Shown here in pieces: positions 42,001-52,449 of a DNA stretch of 64,000 bases. Origin of the DNA: Seminavis robusta (lineage: Eukaryota; Bacillariophyta; Bacillariophyceae; Naviculales; Naviculaceae); assembly GCA_903772945.1 (NCBI GenBank), contig CAICTM010000346.1, forward strand, positions 1-64,000, read 5' to 3'. The notes beneath the pieces were generated by a model, which saw only the letters and a program-made list of their open reading frames with translations, was not told where the DNA came from and searched no databases. The number at the start of each line of letters is the position of its first letter. Within the stretch, counting starts at the first letter, position 1. The position numbers and the translations under genes were made by a program.

Positions 42001-42716
42001 GTTACAAGGCTTTCGAAAGAGACTGGAATGCAGAAGTGTCACGGCGATTCAAGTTGTGGAGCACTCAAGGTGACCAGTCGGCAGTTGTGCAAATTCGATA
42101 CAAAAGTCGTCTTCTCCTACAACAGCACTATGATAAGGTTCAAGAGCAAGCAAGCTTGCAGGGTGTTCTTCCTCGAGATGACCAAGATCGTGCACAGTTA
42201 GATGGCCAACTGAGGCGAAATCGACAAGGACTATCAGATGAGGCAGAGCCAAGAATCCACAACACCAATCCTACCAACTACAACAATGAAGGCACTACAC
42301 CTTTTGGCAATCCAACAACACTAAATGCTGAGGTAGCTGTTGGTGCTTTAGCTGTTGCTGCTGCCACAGGAAATCTTACCCCTGCTCTTGCCACTGCTGC
42401 TTATCAAGTCGCTCTCACTGTGGTTCCAGCAACAGCACCAGCCAGACCAAGAAGACTCATTTTCAGGAGCAGGAAGTACTGCAACACTTGTGGTTTCAAG
42501 AAGAGCGACCATGTGATAGCTGTTGAGGGAGTGGCCAAAGATTGCAAGAGAGACTACTGTGGCAGATGCATGGAGAGGAAGCAGTTCCATGGACCCAGTG
42601 ATGGCTTTGGTCCTACTTGCAGCAAAGAGATACACAACAGGCAGGTCTCTACTGTGGCAGAATGGTACCAAGCCAGTGTAAGTAATGACTTTGACACTTT
42701 ACTATTGTTACTGTGA
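39014..42716 (+). CDS. DDE transposase with zinc-ribbon N-terminus and intron, about 1207 aa
   Basis: Model: join(39014..41186, 41266..42716), with a 79-nt GT-AG intron in phase 1. The N-terminal region has paired Cys motifs (C-P-H-C-K-K ... C-T-R-C-G-R) like the DUF6729-type zinc ribbon, then a helix-hairpin-helix-like stretch (L-G-S-T-K-I-R-R-L-L-D-A-G-I). A DDE core follows: first Asp in L-K-I-D-F-N-Y-K-L-A, second in V-V-Y-V-D-N-C-C-G-V with L-L-D-P-F-H-W, and a Glu in A-R-G-T-N-T-N-E-R just before the intron. The exon-2 part is acidic and ends with a Cys-rich cluster (C-N-T-C-G-F-K-K ... C-G-R-C-M). A further splice at GTAAGT (42679) to TTTTCAG (42777) would change only the last few residues. 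Superfamily assignment is tentative. No disruption seen. Confidence 0.75.
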
Positions 42717-42783
42717 TACCAACTGGATAACAAACAACAACAAGTCTTACAGCTGTTGCTCCTCTTTTCTTTTCAGACATAGA

Positions 42784-43389
42784 TCAGTCAAGGTGCATTG
42801 GGTAAGAGTAGCCACCATGATGAAGAGTGTATGCAGCTCTGTGGGAAATGTACTGCTCACTACTGATTGCCATACCACTTAGGTTGTTCTTGTGCTGGCT
42901 CCAACACTCTGTGTCAAACCACTCCTTCCACTCTGTAAGTAACAATGCCTTCACTTCAATATGGTCTCCACCAATACCTTGCTGGTGAAGAGCACCTCTC
43001 ATAAGTGGTTTGATTACCTCTCTGCACATCTCTTTCCTAGTGACAGGTTCATGTTCATACACTTCCCATGCCAGCTCAGCAAGAACTTCACTGTACCATT
43101 CATTGCTGTGCCTGACACCCCACACAAACATCTCATCCAGCAACCAACTCTGGTCAGGGGTCATTGGCAGCGCATTCCCTTCCATGATGAGTTGCTCAAG
43201 GATGCCACTTGAAAGGTACCTGGTCTTTACAAGATAGTACTGGGTTCTACTGTCTTCCCTGTCAGTCTGATCCTCCAGCAAAACATGCTTGCACACATAG
43301 CTCTGCCTGGTTTTCCTCATCTCATTGTATGGGTAGCGATCATTAACATCTAGCCATTCTTTAAATGCATGACTAGCACTGAACAACAT
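42784..43389 (-). CDS. unknown protein downstream of the DDE transposase, 201 aa
   Basis: A clean frame, rich in Trp, Glu and Tyr, with a blocky, real-looking composition (W-L-L-D-E-M-F-V-W-G-V, E-L-A-W-E-V-Y-E-H-E-P, K-A-L-L-L-T-E-W-K-E-W). It is convergent with the transposase and only 67 bp from its stop, so it may be a second gene of the same element. No family recognised and no signal peptide or membrane segment. The start at 43389 is the first Met; an upstream exon cannot be excluded. Confidence 0.45.
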   Translation of the reverse strand: MLFSASHAFKEWLDVNDRYPYNEMRKTRQSYVCKHVLLEDQTDREDSRTQYYLVKTRYLSSGILEQLIMEGNALPMTPDQSWLLDEMFVWGVRHSNEWYSEVLAELAWEVYEHEPVTRKEMCREVIKPLMRGALHQQGIGGDHIEVKALLLTEWKEWFDTECWSQHKNNLSGMAISSEQYISHRAAYTLHHGGYSYPMHLD

Positions 43390-43581
43390 GGTGATGTAGT
43401 AGCTCTGCTGTAGTGGTATTCCAATGACTTGATGCCGTTCGCAAACTCGGAGACCAAAATGTGAGGTCGTTCGAACACAGAGGTACCACGCACCTCTCGA
43501 TTAAGTCTTTGGGTATTCCACAAGACTCCAACAGTCACACTTGGACTTTCGAGAGTTAGGTGTCAATATTTGAATCACTGT

Positions 43582-43670
43582 GGAGGTTCGTACTGAAGGT
43601 CAGTTTACTTAGAGGATATCTTGTCTTTTGGTCTTGTATGAAATTTCAGTACGTGTTGTCTGTAACCTCC
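43582..43670. repeat. imperfect foldback
   Basis: Two blocks pair across the 90 bp: GGAGGTT with AACCTCC, and CGTACTGAA with TTCAGTACG, with 10 unpaired bases in the right arm. It may belong to an end of the DDE element. Confidence 0.5.
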
Positions 43671-44863
43671 ACTCGCCAACACCCCACTGCTTCACCCACA
43701 AAGAATCCTAAAAGGAATGAGGCTTATGCGGCTTGTGGGGCCATCGGGCTAACAACAACTCGCATCATCAAGAAATAATTCAAGAGATCAGAAGAGCTAT
43801 CAAAAGACAGGCTTCTTTGAAGTTTGACGAACGGGACATCCAAAATCCAATTCTCCTGACTCGGAACAGTTTGCTGGACTGTCTTGTATACGGGCATACG
43901 GTACTGAGAGTCTAGTAAGACTTTGTTTAAGGTACACTTTCGGGTTCAAATAAGCGTCGGCTTACTTCTATTAGTTGTTAGTTGTTGAGCTGTTACTTAG
44001 AGAGCTGTTGAGCTGCCGTTGTTGCCTTTTGACCAGTAAAACAATGACTGTACTGATAACTGTATAGTAATGCTTGCCACTGTAGCAGTTATGAAATAAA
44101 TGCCCTTCCAGTCCAAATTACACTACTGAACACTGTAGAAGAAGTCTTAGCGAGTTGTCCAGTGGGTGAAATATTTACTGTGTCCACGTAATAAAAACTG
44201 ATGAAAGGGGGCTGGGGGTGGCTGGGACGGATGGGCGGAAGACAAACTGTGCATTATCACCAGTGGTTTGCATTTCTCTTACCAGTAGTTGAGGTAATAA
44301 TTGTTTTTGATACAAAACAAATAAGAGTGGTCTACTACGGTACACTGTAGCTATTAGAAGAGGTTGACTTCAACCTTCAACCCAGGCACATTTACCTAAT
44401 CTACTCGACCCGCAGCTTCTTCCAGCTTCCAGATGAACTGTTGAACTGTTGAACTGTTGAAACAGAAGTCTTCGAGTTTTTTATATAAAACGGAAGGAGC
44501 TTTTTGCTCCTACTTATGATAACTGTACCGCTACATGACATTGTACCAGGTATCACATTGGGTTCCTCTGAGCGGCAAGTGCAATTAAAGTTCACTGTAC
44601 ATGTACCGGTATGTACTCGTCCCGGTACTAGTACCTGGTATTAATATGACCGTATGTATCCATACGGTACGGGTAAGCTATTAATAATATATAAGCACCA
44701 CCGAGGCGACAAAGATCTACAGTACCGGTACGAATGAGGCTTATGGGGCTTATGCTCTGGCATCACTATGAGTCAGACTCTGTCTTATTTTGCGAAGGCT
44801 TCCATGATGAATTGAACTCATCAACAACTGTTGAAGAGTTGAACAGTTAGCCTTCGAGTTTAG

Positions 44864-44905
44864 TAGCTAGCTAGCTAGCTAGCTAGCTAGCTAGCTAGCT
44901 AGCTA
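44864..44905. repeat. (TAGC)n microsatellite, 42 bp
   Basis: About ten uninterrupted TAGC units. Each unit pair is self-complementary (CTAGCTAG), so the tract can fold on itself. Confidence 0.95.
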
Positions 44906-45069
44906 CCGGTAGCAAAGGAGGGAGGTTTTTCCGTTTATGATGAGAAAATCCAGCCACAAGAAAGCCCACACATTATTTATTTGGCAAGAAAACAAACATC
45001 TCATATTCTGAGTTCCGAGAGAGCCTTCGCCTTTGTTTATCTATTGCAACACGCAAGTCCAACTACGCC

Positions 45070-47253
45070 ATGGGATTGACGGAAGAGAGTCCATTCTGTG
45101 TTGCCGTGCTTTCCTTTGACAGAAAGGATGGCAAAACCGAGTACAAGCTCGAGCAAGTCAACTCAACCTTTGTCGCCTCGGTTGCCCCTCTTTTCAAAAT
45201 CCAGGAATCCCTAAAGGAGAAATCCTTCGCTCAAGTGCTCACCGCAAACAAGGAGCACCAAACGGTACTAGAAAATGCCATTGAGGAAGTTGCCGTCAAC
45301 CCAAAGCCGGCGCGAGCCCGAGCTCAAAGCATTGAGGTCTTGACGCTGGCAGAAGAGGATCAGGGATTTCCAATCAAGAGACATTTTGATTGGCTTGTCT
45401 CCAAGTCCACGCCCGGCCAGATTGTCTTGTATGGAGATCGCTGCCACCAACAGGACATCGAACAACGCGCCCAGGATGCCGAGCTTGTCGACTTCTTCAA
45501 CAATGCTCCAATCGCTTTGCACTGGCTTTCGGGAGAAGGGATTGTTCTGTGGGCCAACAAGAGAGAGTTGGAAGTCTTGGGATATACCGAGGAAGAGTAC
45601 ATTGGACAGCCCATCATGAAGTTCTGTCCTGACGAGGAGGAATTGGTGCTCGAAATTTTTAAGCAGTTGGGCAGTGGCAACACCATTAAGGATGTTCCCG
45701 TTCGTTTTCGAACCAAGGAGGGCAAGATTGTTAACCTTCTGATCGACTCCAATGTCAAGTATGACGAGTATGGCAAGTTTGCGCACACTCGATGCTTTAT
45801 TCGGGACGACACCGGTCGCAAGATTCACGAAGCCAAAGCGCAGTTGCTGCTGGAAGAGACAAAGCGGTCTCTCAAGATGTTGGATAACTTCATGAGTCGT
45901 TCGTTGCATCATGTCCGCACTCCCCTTCACATTCTTCAAAACAGCATGGATCTGATCCAGGATCAGGTTCAGACGATGAAGCGATTCGCCAGTGAGGAAA
46001 AGGTATCCACGAAATTTCAGGAGGCAATCCAGGAATCGGAAGTTCTCCTCACAGATGCAACAGAACAAATCCAGAACAGTGTCGTCCTATTGGATGACAT
46101 CTCCGACCTTGCCAAGCTTGATCAGCAGCAGGAACTCAAGCTGAACAAGGAGCTGGTCGATATCAAAACCATTGGTCGGGAAGTCTTTGGTATGATTGAT
46201 ATCCCCGATGATGTGGACGCGGCTTTGGAGTTTCACGGAGGAGGATCCACTCATTTGAACACGGACAAACACTATCTGATGAAAGTGCTTAGGCACTTGC
46301 TGGATCATTGTGCGAATGGTCAAGATGCTCAGTACAACTTCTCGGATCAGGAACACCGCCACATTTCCCTGTTCGTTGGAAACAAGGGTGATGTCTGCCA
46401 GTTCCAAGTGGTGGTGTCGGTCGACAGCGACCTCCCTTCCGGTGATATGACCAAGTTGCTTGGAGGTGAAAAGCCAGGCACTGATCTGCCTCCAATTTTC
46501 CAAAAATATCACCAGGAGCTCCTTCCCGACGAGATCCGGGATGTCGCTGCCGCGGGAGGACTGCGAAGCAAGATTGAAGCGAGCATCAACAGTCAGCGTT
46601 TCGACAGTCTGAACATTGGACTGTCACTCTCGTATCACTTGGTGGCTGCGTTGGGAGGAGACTTGCGGTACTCCTCTGAAAGCACCCGCAATTGCTTCTC
46701 CTTTGGAATCCCCCATTCTAGCACCGAACTCTCCGTCGAGCGAATTGTGTTCAAATCCAAGACCAAGAGCAAGAATAAGTTCGCCAAGGTACCCGAAATC
46801 AAGCCAGCCGAGAGCCCCAAGCAGGACATTGTCTCCCGCGGAGTTAAAGCTTTCGAACCACCCTCTGTTTTGGTGGTCGAGGACGTTCCCATGTGTGCCA
46901 AGCTGCTTTTGAAGCAACTCAATCGGCTCAACTGTTCAACAAAGTGGGCCGAGAACGGCCAAGTTGCCGTCGACATCATCAAGGAGACGAACCCTGGTGT
47001 GTACGACTTGATACTCATGGATATTCGGATGCCCATTATGGATGGTATCGAAGCTACCCGAATCCTAAAGAAAGAGCTGGGCTGCACCACTCCAATCATA
47101 GCTTTGACAGGCGAAGTGGGCGAGGATATCAGAGAACAGTGCAAAGCCCTCTCATTTGACGGTTTTCGCAACAAGCCACTCAAGAGAGACGCGTTGCTTT
47201 CGATTCTGAACGAGCATTTGGGATACACAGCCCCCACTGGGCCTTCACAGTAA
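45070..47253 (+). CDS. hybrid histidine kinase (PAS, HisKA, ATPase, receiver), 727 aa
   Basis: A PAS domain lies at about 138-255 (F-F-N-N-A-P-I-A-L-H-W ... G-Y-T-E-E-E-Y-I-G). The HisKA H-box is S-L-H-H-V-R-T-P-L, phospho-acceptor His280. The usual Glu after that His is replaced by His281. The ATPase region (about 370-560) has an N-box-like L-M-K-V-L-R-H-L-L-D-H without the canonical Asn, and no clear D-x-G-x-G; the later G-L-S-L-S-Y-H-L-V-A-A-L-G-G block is present. The receiver domain at about 598-722 is canonical, with Asp651 in L-I-L-M-D-I-R-M-P and Lys702 in N-K-P-L-K. No signal peptide or membrane segment, so cytosolic or nuclear. Likely a phosphorelay protein with weak or no kinase activity that still receives or passes phosphate (inferred). 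Confidence 0.88.
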   Translation: MGLTEESPFCVAVLSFDRKDGKTEYKLEQVNSTFVASVAPLFKIQESLKEKSFAQVLTANKEHQTVLENAIEEVAVNPKPARARAQSIEVLTLAEEDQGFPIKRHFDWLVSKSTPGQIVLYGDRCHQQDIEQRAQDAELVDFFNNAPIALHWLSGEGIVLWANKRELEVLGYTEEEYIGQPIMKFCPDEEELVLEIFKQLGSGNTIKDVPVRFRTKEGKIVNLLIDSNVKYDEYGKFAHTRCFIRDDTGRKIHEAKAQLLLEETKRSLKMLDNFMSRSLHHVRTPLHILQNSMDLIQDQVQTMKRFASEEKVSTKFQEAIQESEVLLTDATEQIQNSVVLLDDISDLAKLDQQQELKLNKELVDIKTIGREVFGMIDIPDDVDAALEFHGGGSTHLNTDKHYLMKVLRHLLDHCANGQDAQYNFSDQEHRHISLFVGNKGDVCQFQVVVSVDSDLPSGDMTKLLGGEKPGTDLPPIFQKYHQELLPDEIRDVAAAGGLRSKIEASINSQRFDSLNIGLSLSYHLVAALGGDLRYSSESTRNCFSFGIPHSSTELSVERIVFKSKTKSKNKFAKVPEIKPAESPKQDIVSRGVKAFEPPSVLVVEDVPMCAKLLLKQLNRLNCSTKWAENGQVAVDIIKETNPGVYDLILMDIRMPIMDGIEATRILKKELGCTTPIIALTGEVGEDIREQCKALSFDGFRNKPLKRDALLSILNEHLGYTAPTGPSQ

Positions 47254-47369
47254 GTTTGAACCGGCCGCTTGTCGATTCTAGTTTAGGAGGTAGAGATCCA
47301 GTGTATTGTATAGAAAATTGATTCATCATACCCACCGCTTCTCTGCAAAAGATAGATTGTAGACACTAG

Positions 47370-48596
47370 CTAGGGCGTCGCCCGCCTCTCAATCACCCTG
47401 GTGCCAGCAATCTTTTCGGCCGCGCCGGAGTGATGACTTCGATACATGGCATCCAGCGTCTGAATGCTTTTGAGGCCCACCAAGCTGCTGGCACCCTTGT
47501 CGTAGTCCTTCCTTCCCAAACAAGCAGCAAGGAAGGATTGCAATGACTCGGGGCCGGTCCCCTCCTGATCCGTGTTTTCAAAATGAAATTCGTCGCACAG
47601 CACCTTGACCGTCGTGTCCGTCCGCAGTTCCAGTCTTCCGGAGGCTGGATCATGATCATTACCCTTGTAAAAGAGGGCACCCTCCGAACCATAGATTTCG
47701 ACAGAAATTTCCTTCCCGACGGGTGGATCCCCATGTTCATTGCCCGGTAGCAGGCATGTACCGGCTAAACTAAAGGTAATGTCGTTTTGGCATACAATCG
47801 TGGCGGCATGGGACAAGTCGGCGCCACTGGTGTCGCTGTGATTCATTTGGCAAAACACCGTCTCGGGCATGACGGCATCTCCGGTGACGTGATAGATCCA
47901 CGCCAACAAATGCGAGGATTGTCCCCAGGCAAAGCCATTCCCCAGCATGTTTCCGGTGGGTGTATTCCACGTGATATTTTTGGGATGACCAAACAACCAG
48001 GAGAGAGGAGACGCCATAGAGGCATTAATGTGTCGAATGGTCCCAATTTTGGCTTGATTCTGAATGAGATCGCGAGCGACCTTGGCTTGTTGTCGGAAAT
48101 TTGCGGAATGATTGAGTTGAAAATAGGGTACATTGTTGTTATTGTTGTTGTTGGTAATACTGCAAGTTCGCCAGTAGGAATGGACCAAATCGTGCAGTTT
48201 CTGTGCTTCTTCGACATCCGTGGTCATGGGTTTTTCTAGGAGAATGTGCAAGAGTGGTCGCTGCGCCAGAATCCGATTCATTCCTTCTTGGATCAGCAAC
48301 TCGGCCAGGTGGTAATGAGTGGCATGGGGAGTACACAGCAATGCTCCGTTCATTTCCTTGCCGGCATCCGACTGCAGGAGTTCCTCGACCGAAGTGTAGA
48401 CGGGACAATTGCCACAGATTTCTTGCAGCTGGTCCATGGAAACGAGATTGGGATTGAGGTCACTGGTGGGTTGAGAAACCTTATCCACCAGAGCACAGAT
48501 GATAACGTTGTCGTTACAAAGCAAGTGGGGAATGTGCCATCCTTGCGCCCACCAGCCACAACCAATCACGGCAATGCGAGCCTTGGAATCTGACAT
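47370..48596 (-). CDS. Gfo/Idh/MocA-family oxidoreductase, copy 1, 408 aa
   Basis: An N-terminal Rossmann fold starts I-A-V-I-G-C-G-W-W-A-Q-G-W-H (nucleotide-binding loop), followed by L-C-T-P-H-A-T-H-Y and the family hallmark E-K-P-M-T-T at the end of the NAD(P)-binding domain. The C-terminal substrate domain has G-N-G-F-A-W-G-Q-S-S-H-L-L-A-W-I-Y-H, whose His residues fit the active-site region. Members oxidise or reduce sugars, inositols and related compounds using NAD(P). The substrate is not predictable. Intronless. A homologue lies at 50177-51584 with three exons. No targeting signal. It is convergent with the histidine kinase gene (116 bp apart). Confidence 0.9.
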   Translation of the reverse strand: MSDSKARIAVIGCGWWAQGWHIPHLLCNDNVIICALVDKVSQPTSDLNPNLVSMDQLQEICGNCPVYTSVEELLQSDAGKEMNGALLCTPHATHYHLAELLIQEGMNRILAQRPLLHILLEKPMTTDVEEAQKLHDLVHSYWRTCSITNNNNNNNVPYFQLNHSANFRQQAKVARDLIQNQAKIGTIRHINASMASPLSWLFGHPKNITWNTPTGNMLGNGFAWGQSSHLLAWIYHVTGDAVMPETVFCQMNHSDTSGADLSHAATIVCQNDITFSLAGTCLLPGNEHGDPPVGKEISVEIYGSEGALFYKGNDHDPASGRLELRTDTTVKVLCDEFHFENTDQEGTGPESLQSFLAACLGRKDYDKGASSLVGLKSIQTLDAMYRSHHSGAAEKIAGTRVIERRATP

Positions 48597-48946
48597 TGTT
48601 CTTTAAAACCAATTATGCAACAAGTTAGTTGCTGCTGTGGGTTCTGGTGCTATTTAATAACTTGACAACTATCTTCGAGCCTGAACTAGCTAGTAAAAGG
48701 TAGTCCTCGTAGGGTGGTTGGAGGCGATGGATGCATCAATCTCGGAGGCAACGGCAGAAATGAAGTGGTGGCAGCAGAAGAGCAGGACAAGAACATGAGA
48801 ATCGAATCTTCAATCGCCTGGCTGGCTACTGGAGCCAATCGCTGAAAGAGATCTTTGGATCTTTGGCGAAAAGATCCCGCGTGAACCGTGCAGTACCGAT
48901 CTTTTAAAATTAACACCGGTACATACCGGTACGGCACCTATGCAAA
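48597..48946. promoter_or_regulatory. divergent spacer oxidoreductase 1 / Tudor-like gene
   Basis: 350 bp between divergent starts. It contains CACCGGTACATACCGGTACGG at about 48915-48935, one of the TACCGGTA palindrome clusters typical of spacers here. No other site assigned. Confidence 0.45.
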
Positions 48947-49870
48947 GTGCATCCACAAGAGCAATTTCAAAGCAACCCACCAACACAAACATCTATTGAT
49001 CTGTACCATACCGCACCCGTACAACCATCTCAACAACACCAAGACAAGAAGATGGAAGAGGAAGCAGGCATCTCTGTACTCTATAGGCAGGAGGTCCTGG
49101 GAAAGGATGTTTGGATCAAGTTTGTAGACGAAACTGGTACGCAACAGTTCTACAAGGGAGTGATCAGCAAGTGCCTCTCGTATTTTCCCAACCATGATAC
49201 CAGCAAACCCTTGGAATATCTGCACTATGTCCACTTTGGAGACAGCGATGACGACTACTACGATCTTACCGATAAAGAGGACACGGGATATCTCAGGTGG
49301 ACCGAGGAGGAACCTGCTGCTACTACCACGCAGCCCAGGGTGGTCACACCGGAAAAGGCAAAACGGCCAGCTCCCGCCGAAGCCACTGATAACAATGATA
49401 CTGCTGCTACTACCGGTACTACCAATAGCAATAAGCCCAACAAGAAAATCAAAGTCAAGTTGGAGTTTGGAACGACAATCTCCAATATTGACGATCCAGA
49501 CAACAATATCATCAATCAGAAAGAATTGGAAAACTGGCTCCGGAACATCCACAAAAGCAGGGGGAATCCCATTTCGGAGAGCAATGTCAAGAGAGTCATG
49601 CAACGAGCCTGTGATTTGGTCAATGGAGATGGCATTGGGTACAAAAATTGGCCCCAGACTGTGCGAATCGCGGCGGGGACAAAGGTAGATCTCAATACCA
49701 ACTTTGATGCCTTGATGGAGGAAGGGAAGCAGTACGAGCGAGACTATCATGAACGGGATAAAAGCAATGGTTGGTTGTTCGCTCATCCCATCAAGAAAAT
49801 GACACTCTACAGGGACTACGTCCAAGTTAAGCGACGTGAAAAAACCAATCCTACGGTACTGGATGGATGA
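48947..49870 (+). CDS. Tudor/agenet-like protein of unknown function, 307 aa
   Basis: The first Met gives 307 aa; the Met at 49052 (M-E-E-E-A-G-I-S) gives 272 aa and is also plausible, because the first 35 residues are Gln/Pro-rich. Residues about 50-120 resemble a Tudor-type chromatin-reader fold: G-K-D-V-W-I-K-F, Q-F-Y-K-G-V-I-S, H-Y-V-H-F-G-D-S-D-D-D-Y-Y-D-L and Y-L-R-W, the usual order of beta strands and acidic loop. A Thr/Ala/Asn linker with a basic patch (N-K-K-I-K-V-K) leads to a helical C-terminal part. Possibly nuclear. Flanked on both sides by the oxidoreductase paralogues, each on the other strand. Confidence 0.6.
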   Translation: MHPQEQFQSNPPTQTSIDLYHTAPVQPSQQHQDKKMEEEAGISVLYRQEVLGKDVWIKFVDETGTQQFYKGVISKCLSYFPNHDTSKPLEYLHYVHFGDSDDDYYDLTDKEDTGYLRWTEEEPAATTTQPRVVTPEKAKRPAPAEATDNNDTAATTGTTNSNKPNKKIKVKLEFGTTISNIDDPDNNIINQKELENWLRNIHKSRGNPISESNVKRVMQRACDLVNGDGIGYKNWPQTVRIAAGTKVDLNTNFDALMEEGKQYERDYHERDKSNGWLFAHPIKKMTLYRDYVQVKRREKTNPTVLDG

Positions 49871-50176
49871 AGCATGCATTCATTCATAGATCGGCCGCAC
49901 TGCTGGATCCTGGTCGGAACCTTTGAAAGGTGCGACCTGGGCGAGCGACAATCCTACAACCAACAAGAACAACAACATTGGGCCCAACAATTGGCGAGGA
50001 TTCGTTGTTTGTGCGCATGTGCATGTTCCGGTCTTCTCCGTTTGCACAGTGCCATTGTTACTGTATCAATATCTGTTTTTTGAGATACCAGTACAGCTCT
50101 AAATGGAATTTATTATAGGCAGCGCAGGATAGCGTACCGGTGTGCGTAGCATAGAGGGCGACCGTTCGAAACAGTT

Positions 50177-51584
50177 TCACTGCACGACTTCTTCGGGCAT
50201 GCCAGATGCCTGGCTCCGGTACATGGCATCCAGAGTTTGAATGCTACGAAAGCCCACCAGACTGTCGGCTCCCACATAGCACTCGTCACCGACGCACTTT
50301 TTCAAAAAGTTTTGCACTGACAGAGGTCCCGTACCGTCTTGATCCAACTCTTCAAACTGAAATCCCAAATCGGGGCAATGCACTTGAACGGCACCCTCGT
50401 CGTCATGGCCCGGCCCTCTGCGCAATTCCAATCGTCCCGACGTGGACTCCCGATCGTCACCTCCGTAATGAATGGCACCCTTGGTTCCATAAATCTTGAT
50501 ATCGATTTGTTTGGCAACGGGAGGATCGGAATGTGCATTTCCCGGCAAGAGACTTGTACCGGAGAGACTCATGGTGACATTGTTGTTGCAATTAATGGAT
50601 GCCGCATGTGCCACATCGGCTCCGGTGGTTTGAGAATGATGCATGGTACAGTACACCTTTTGTGGAATCAAAGCGGTAGGCCCACATACATGGTAGATCC
50701 ATGCCAACAAATGGGACGCCTGTCCCCAAGCAAATCCATTGCCAATCATGACTCCTGGTGTGGGTTCATTCCACCCCGTGTTGGCGGGATCTTCAAAGAT
50801 CCACGACAGTGGGGATGCCATGAATCCCGTAATGTGTTGAATATCTCCAATGGCACCACTCTCGACCAGTTTTCGGGCTTGAATGGTTTGTGGAATAAAG
50901 TTGGCGCTGTGATTGACCATGAACAGTGACGATGGCGAGGAGGATGCAGCCCTGTGTAGCTTTTTGGCCTGATCGACATTGGTGGTCATTGGTTTTTCCA
51001 TGAGAACGTGTAGTGGTTTGGCTCTGGATGCAGATTGTTGTAGGAGAAAGCCTCCAATATCACTGTGAGTTGCATGGGGAGTACTTTTTGGGGGGAAAGC
51101 AATAGCAAAAGTCAGCGAGGTCTCTTTGGTGGGAGTCACTCTCGGATCCTAGAGTACCGGCACTTTATGTTGTATCCTTACCAAACAATGACTCCATCTA
51201 GACTGGCCGCCAAGTCCGGTTCCTTTTCAAACAATTCTTGGACAGAAGAAAATATGGGACATTCGTATTTTTCTTGGAGTGCTGCCAACGGCTGTAGATT
51301 AGGATCCAGACTAGATTTTGGGTGCTCTGCCGTGTCGACAATGGCCACAATTTTCGAGTTGGGATTCCGACTCAAATGGGGAAGATGCCATCCTTGGGAC
51401 CACCAGCCTGTACCGATCAATTGATCAAATATTAGACGAGTGCAGTGACGGTCAGAATAATGCATGATGAATGATTGATGGGGTACAATCTTTCGTATAC
51501 CCCTCATTCCCAATGACTGTCGCTCGTTAGGCACTCACCTGCTCCAACCATGGCAATCTGAGCTACCTTTTCTCCGTTCGACAT
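50177..51584 (-). CDS. Gfo/Idh/MocA-family oxidoreductase, copy 2, 392 aa (3 exons)
   Basis: Model: complement(join(50177..51083, 51182..51407, 51539..51584)). Intron 1 (131 nt, phase 1) splits the nucleotide-binding loop V-G-A-G|W-W-S-Q-G-W-H; intron 2 (98 nt, phase 2) splits V-I-V-C|T-P-H-A-T-H. Both are GT-AG, and the joined frame lines up with copy 1 at 47370-48596 over the full length. The hallmark E-K-P-M-T-T and G-N-G-F-A-W-G-Q-A-S-H are present. Either this copy gained two introns or copy 1 lost them. Same strand as copy 1, separated by the Tudor-like gene. Likely NAD(P)-dependent; substrate unknown. Confidence 0.85.
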
Positions 51585-52449
51585 GTTTCTAATGCTGGAC
51601 TACTAGTATATTATCAACAGGGATATCAACAAACACTGTTGTCGCAACGTCTTCTTGAGCTCCTCGGACCACAATTAATTGTGTGTGGTTGCCAATGGAA
51701 ATCTTTCCTCCACGTAAGATGATGTCATCTGAACCGATTTATTTGCTTGTTTTGAAGTTGGATGTACCGGTTCTCTGGTACCGGTAACCGTTAGGTACTC
51801 CCTCTGTCCCAATCCAATGTGCAGGTCTGGGGAGAATCAATCTCGTTAAACAAATACTCATCCAATTAAGGCAAGCGGCACAGATCTAGAAAGCTAATTT
51901 CGAGCTCTTTAAATCCATGTATATATTGATATATAAGTTGTGCACTTCTTAAGCCACCAGGTCGCCTTAAAAATCGAAAACTGCGATCTGGGATTAAAGG
52001 TCCCAAGCCAGAAAGACATTGACATAGAAACATATAAGTATATTATATCAAAAGAATCCTTGGATATAGGAGAAGCCTTAGAGGCAAATATCAAGCTTCT
52101 TAAGCGGACTTAAAAAATGTCAATTTTGGCGGTTACAGTGTTTAACGGCATTGTGGGGGCCATTCGCCAATCCGGCTGGCTCGTTTTGGTCTCTATTACT
52201 GTGGCCGATTGAGTACGGCCGGCGCTGATGTTAGATTGGATTGGGACGGAGGGAGTAATCAATAGACATAAGCGTGTTCTTTGGGGTCATGGGGGGTACT
52301 AGTGTACTAGTAGGCTCCAGGGGGGCAACACGAGGACCAAAGGGGTTGTCTTTGCCAGGGTGACATGTTCGAATGAGTGGCTTTGCTATGCCCTGTATGC
52401 CATCCCAACTCAACAGCCCAACTCGTAGTTGACGTTACCTCTCAATAAG
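51585..52449. other. intergenic
   Basis: 865 bp between divergent starts, so both promoters lie here. TACCGGTTCTCTGGTACCGGTAACC occurs near 51767-51791, and an AT-rich patch at 51905-52100. No gene seen. Confidence 0.4.

Larger units (their letters stand above)
43390..45069. other. intergenic with foldback and TAGC microsatellite
   Basis: No gene. Holds a 90-bp foldback at 43582-43670, GTTGAACTGTTGAACTGTTGAA at about 44438-44459, several TACCGGTA words at 44600-44730, and a TAGC microsatellite at 44864-44905. The end should carry the promoter of the histidine kinase gene. Confidence 0.5.

Noticed and set aside
45268-46068. 266-codon minus-strand frame
   Set aside because: Antisense of the PAS/HisKA part of the histidine kinase.
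48938-49879. 313-codon minus-strand frame opposite the Tudor-like gene
   Set aside because: It mirrors the plus-strand gene; the plus frame has the domain-like strand pattern and basic patch, while the minus frame has none.
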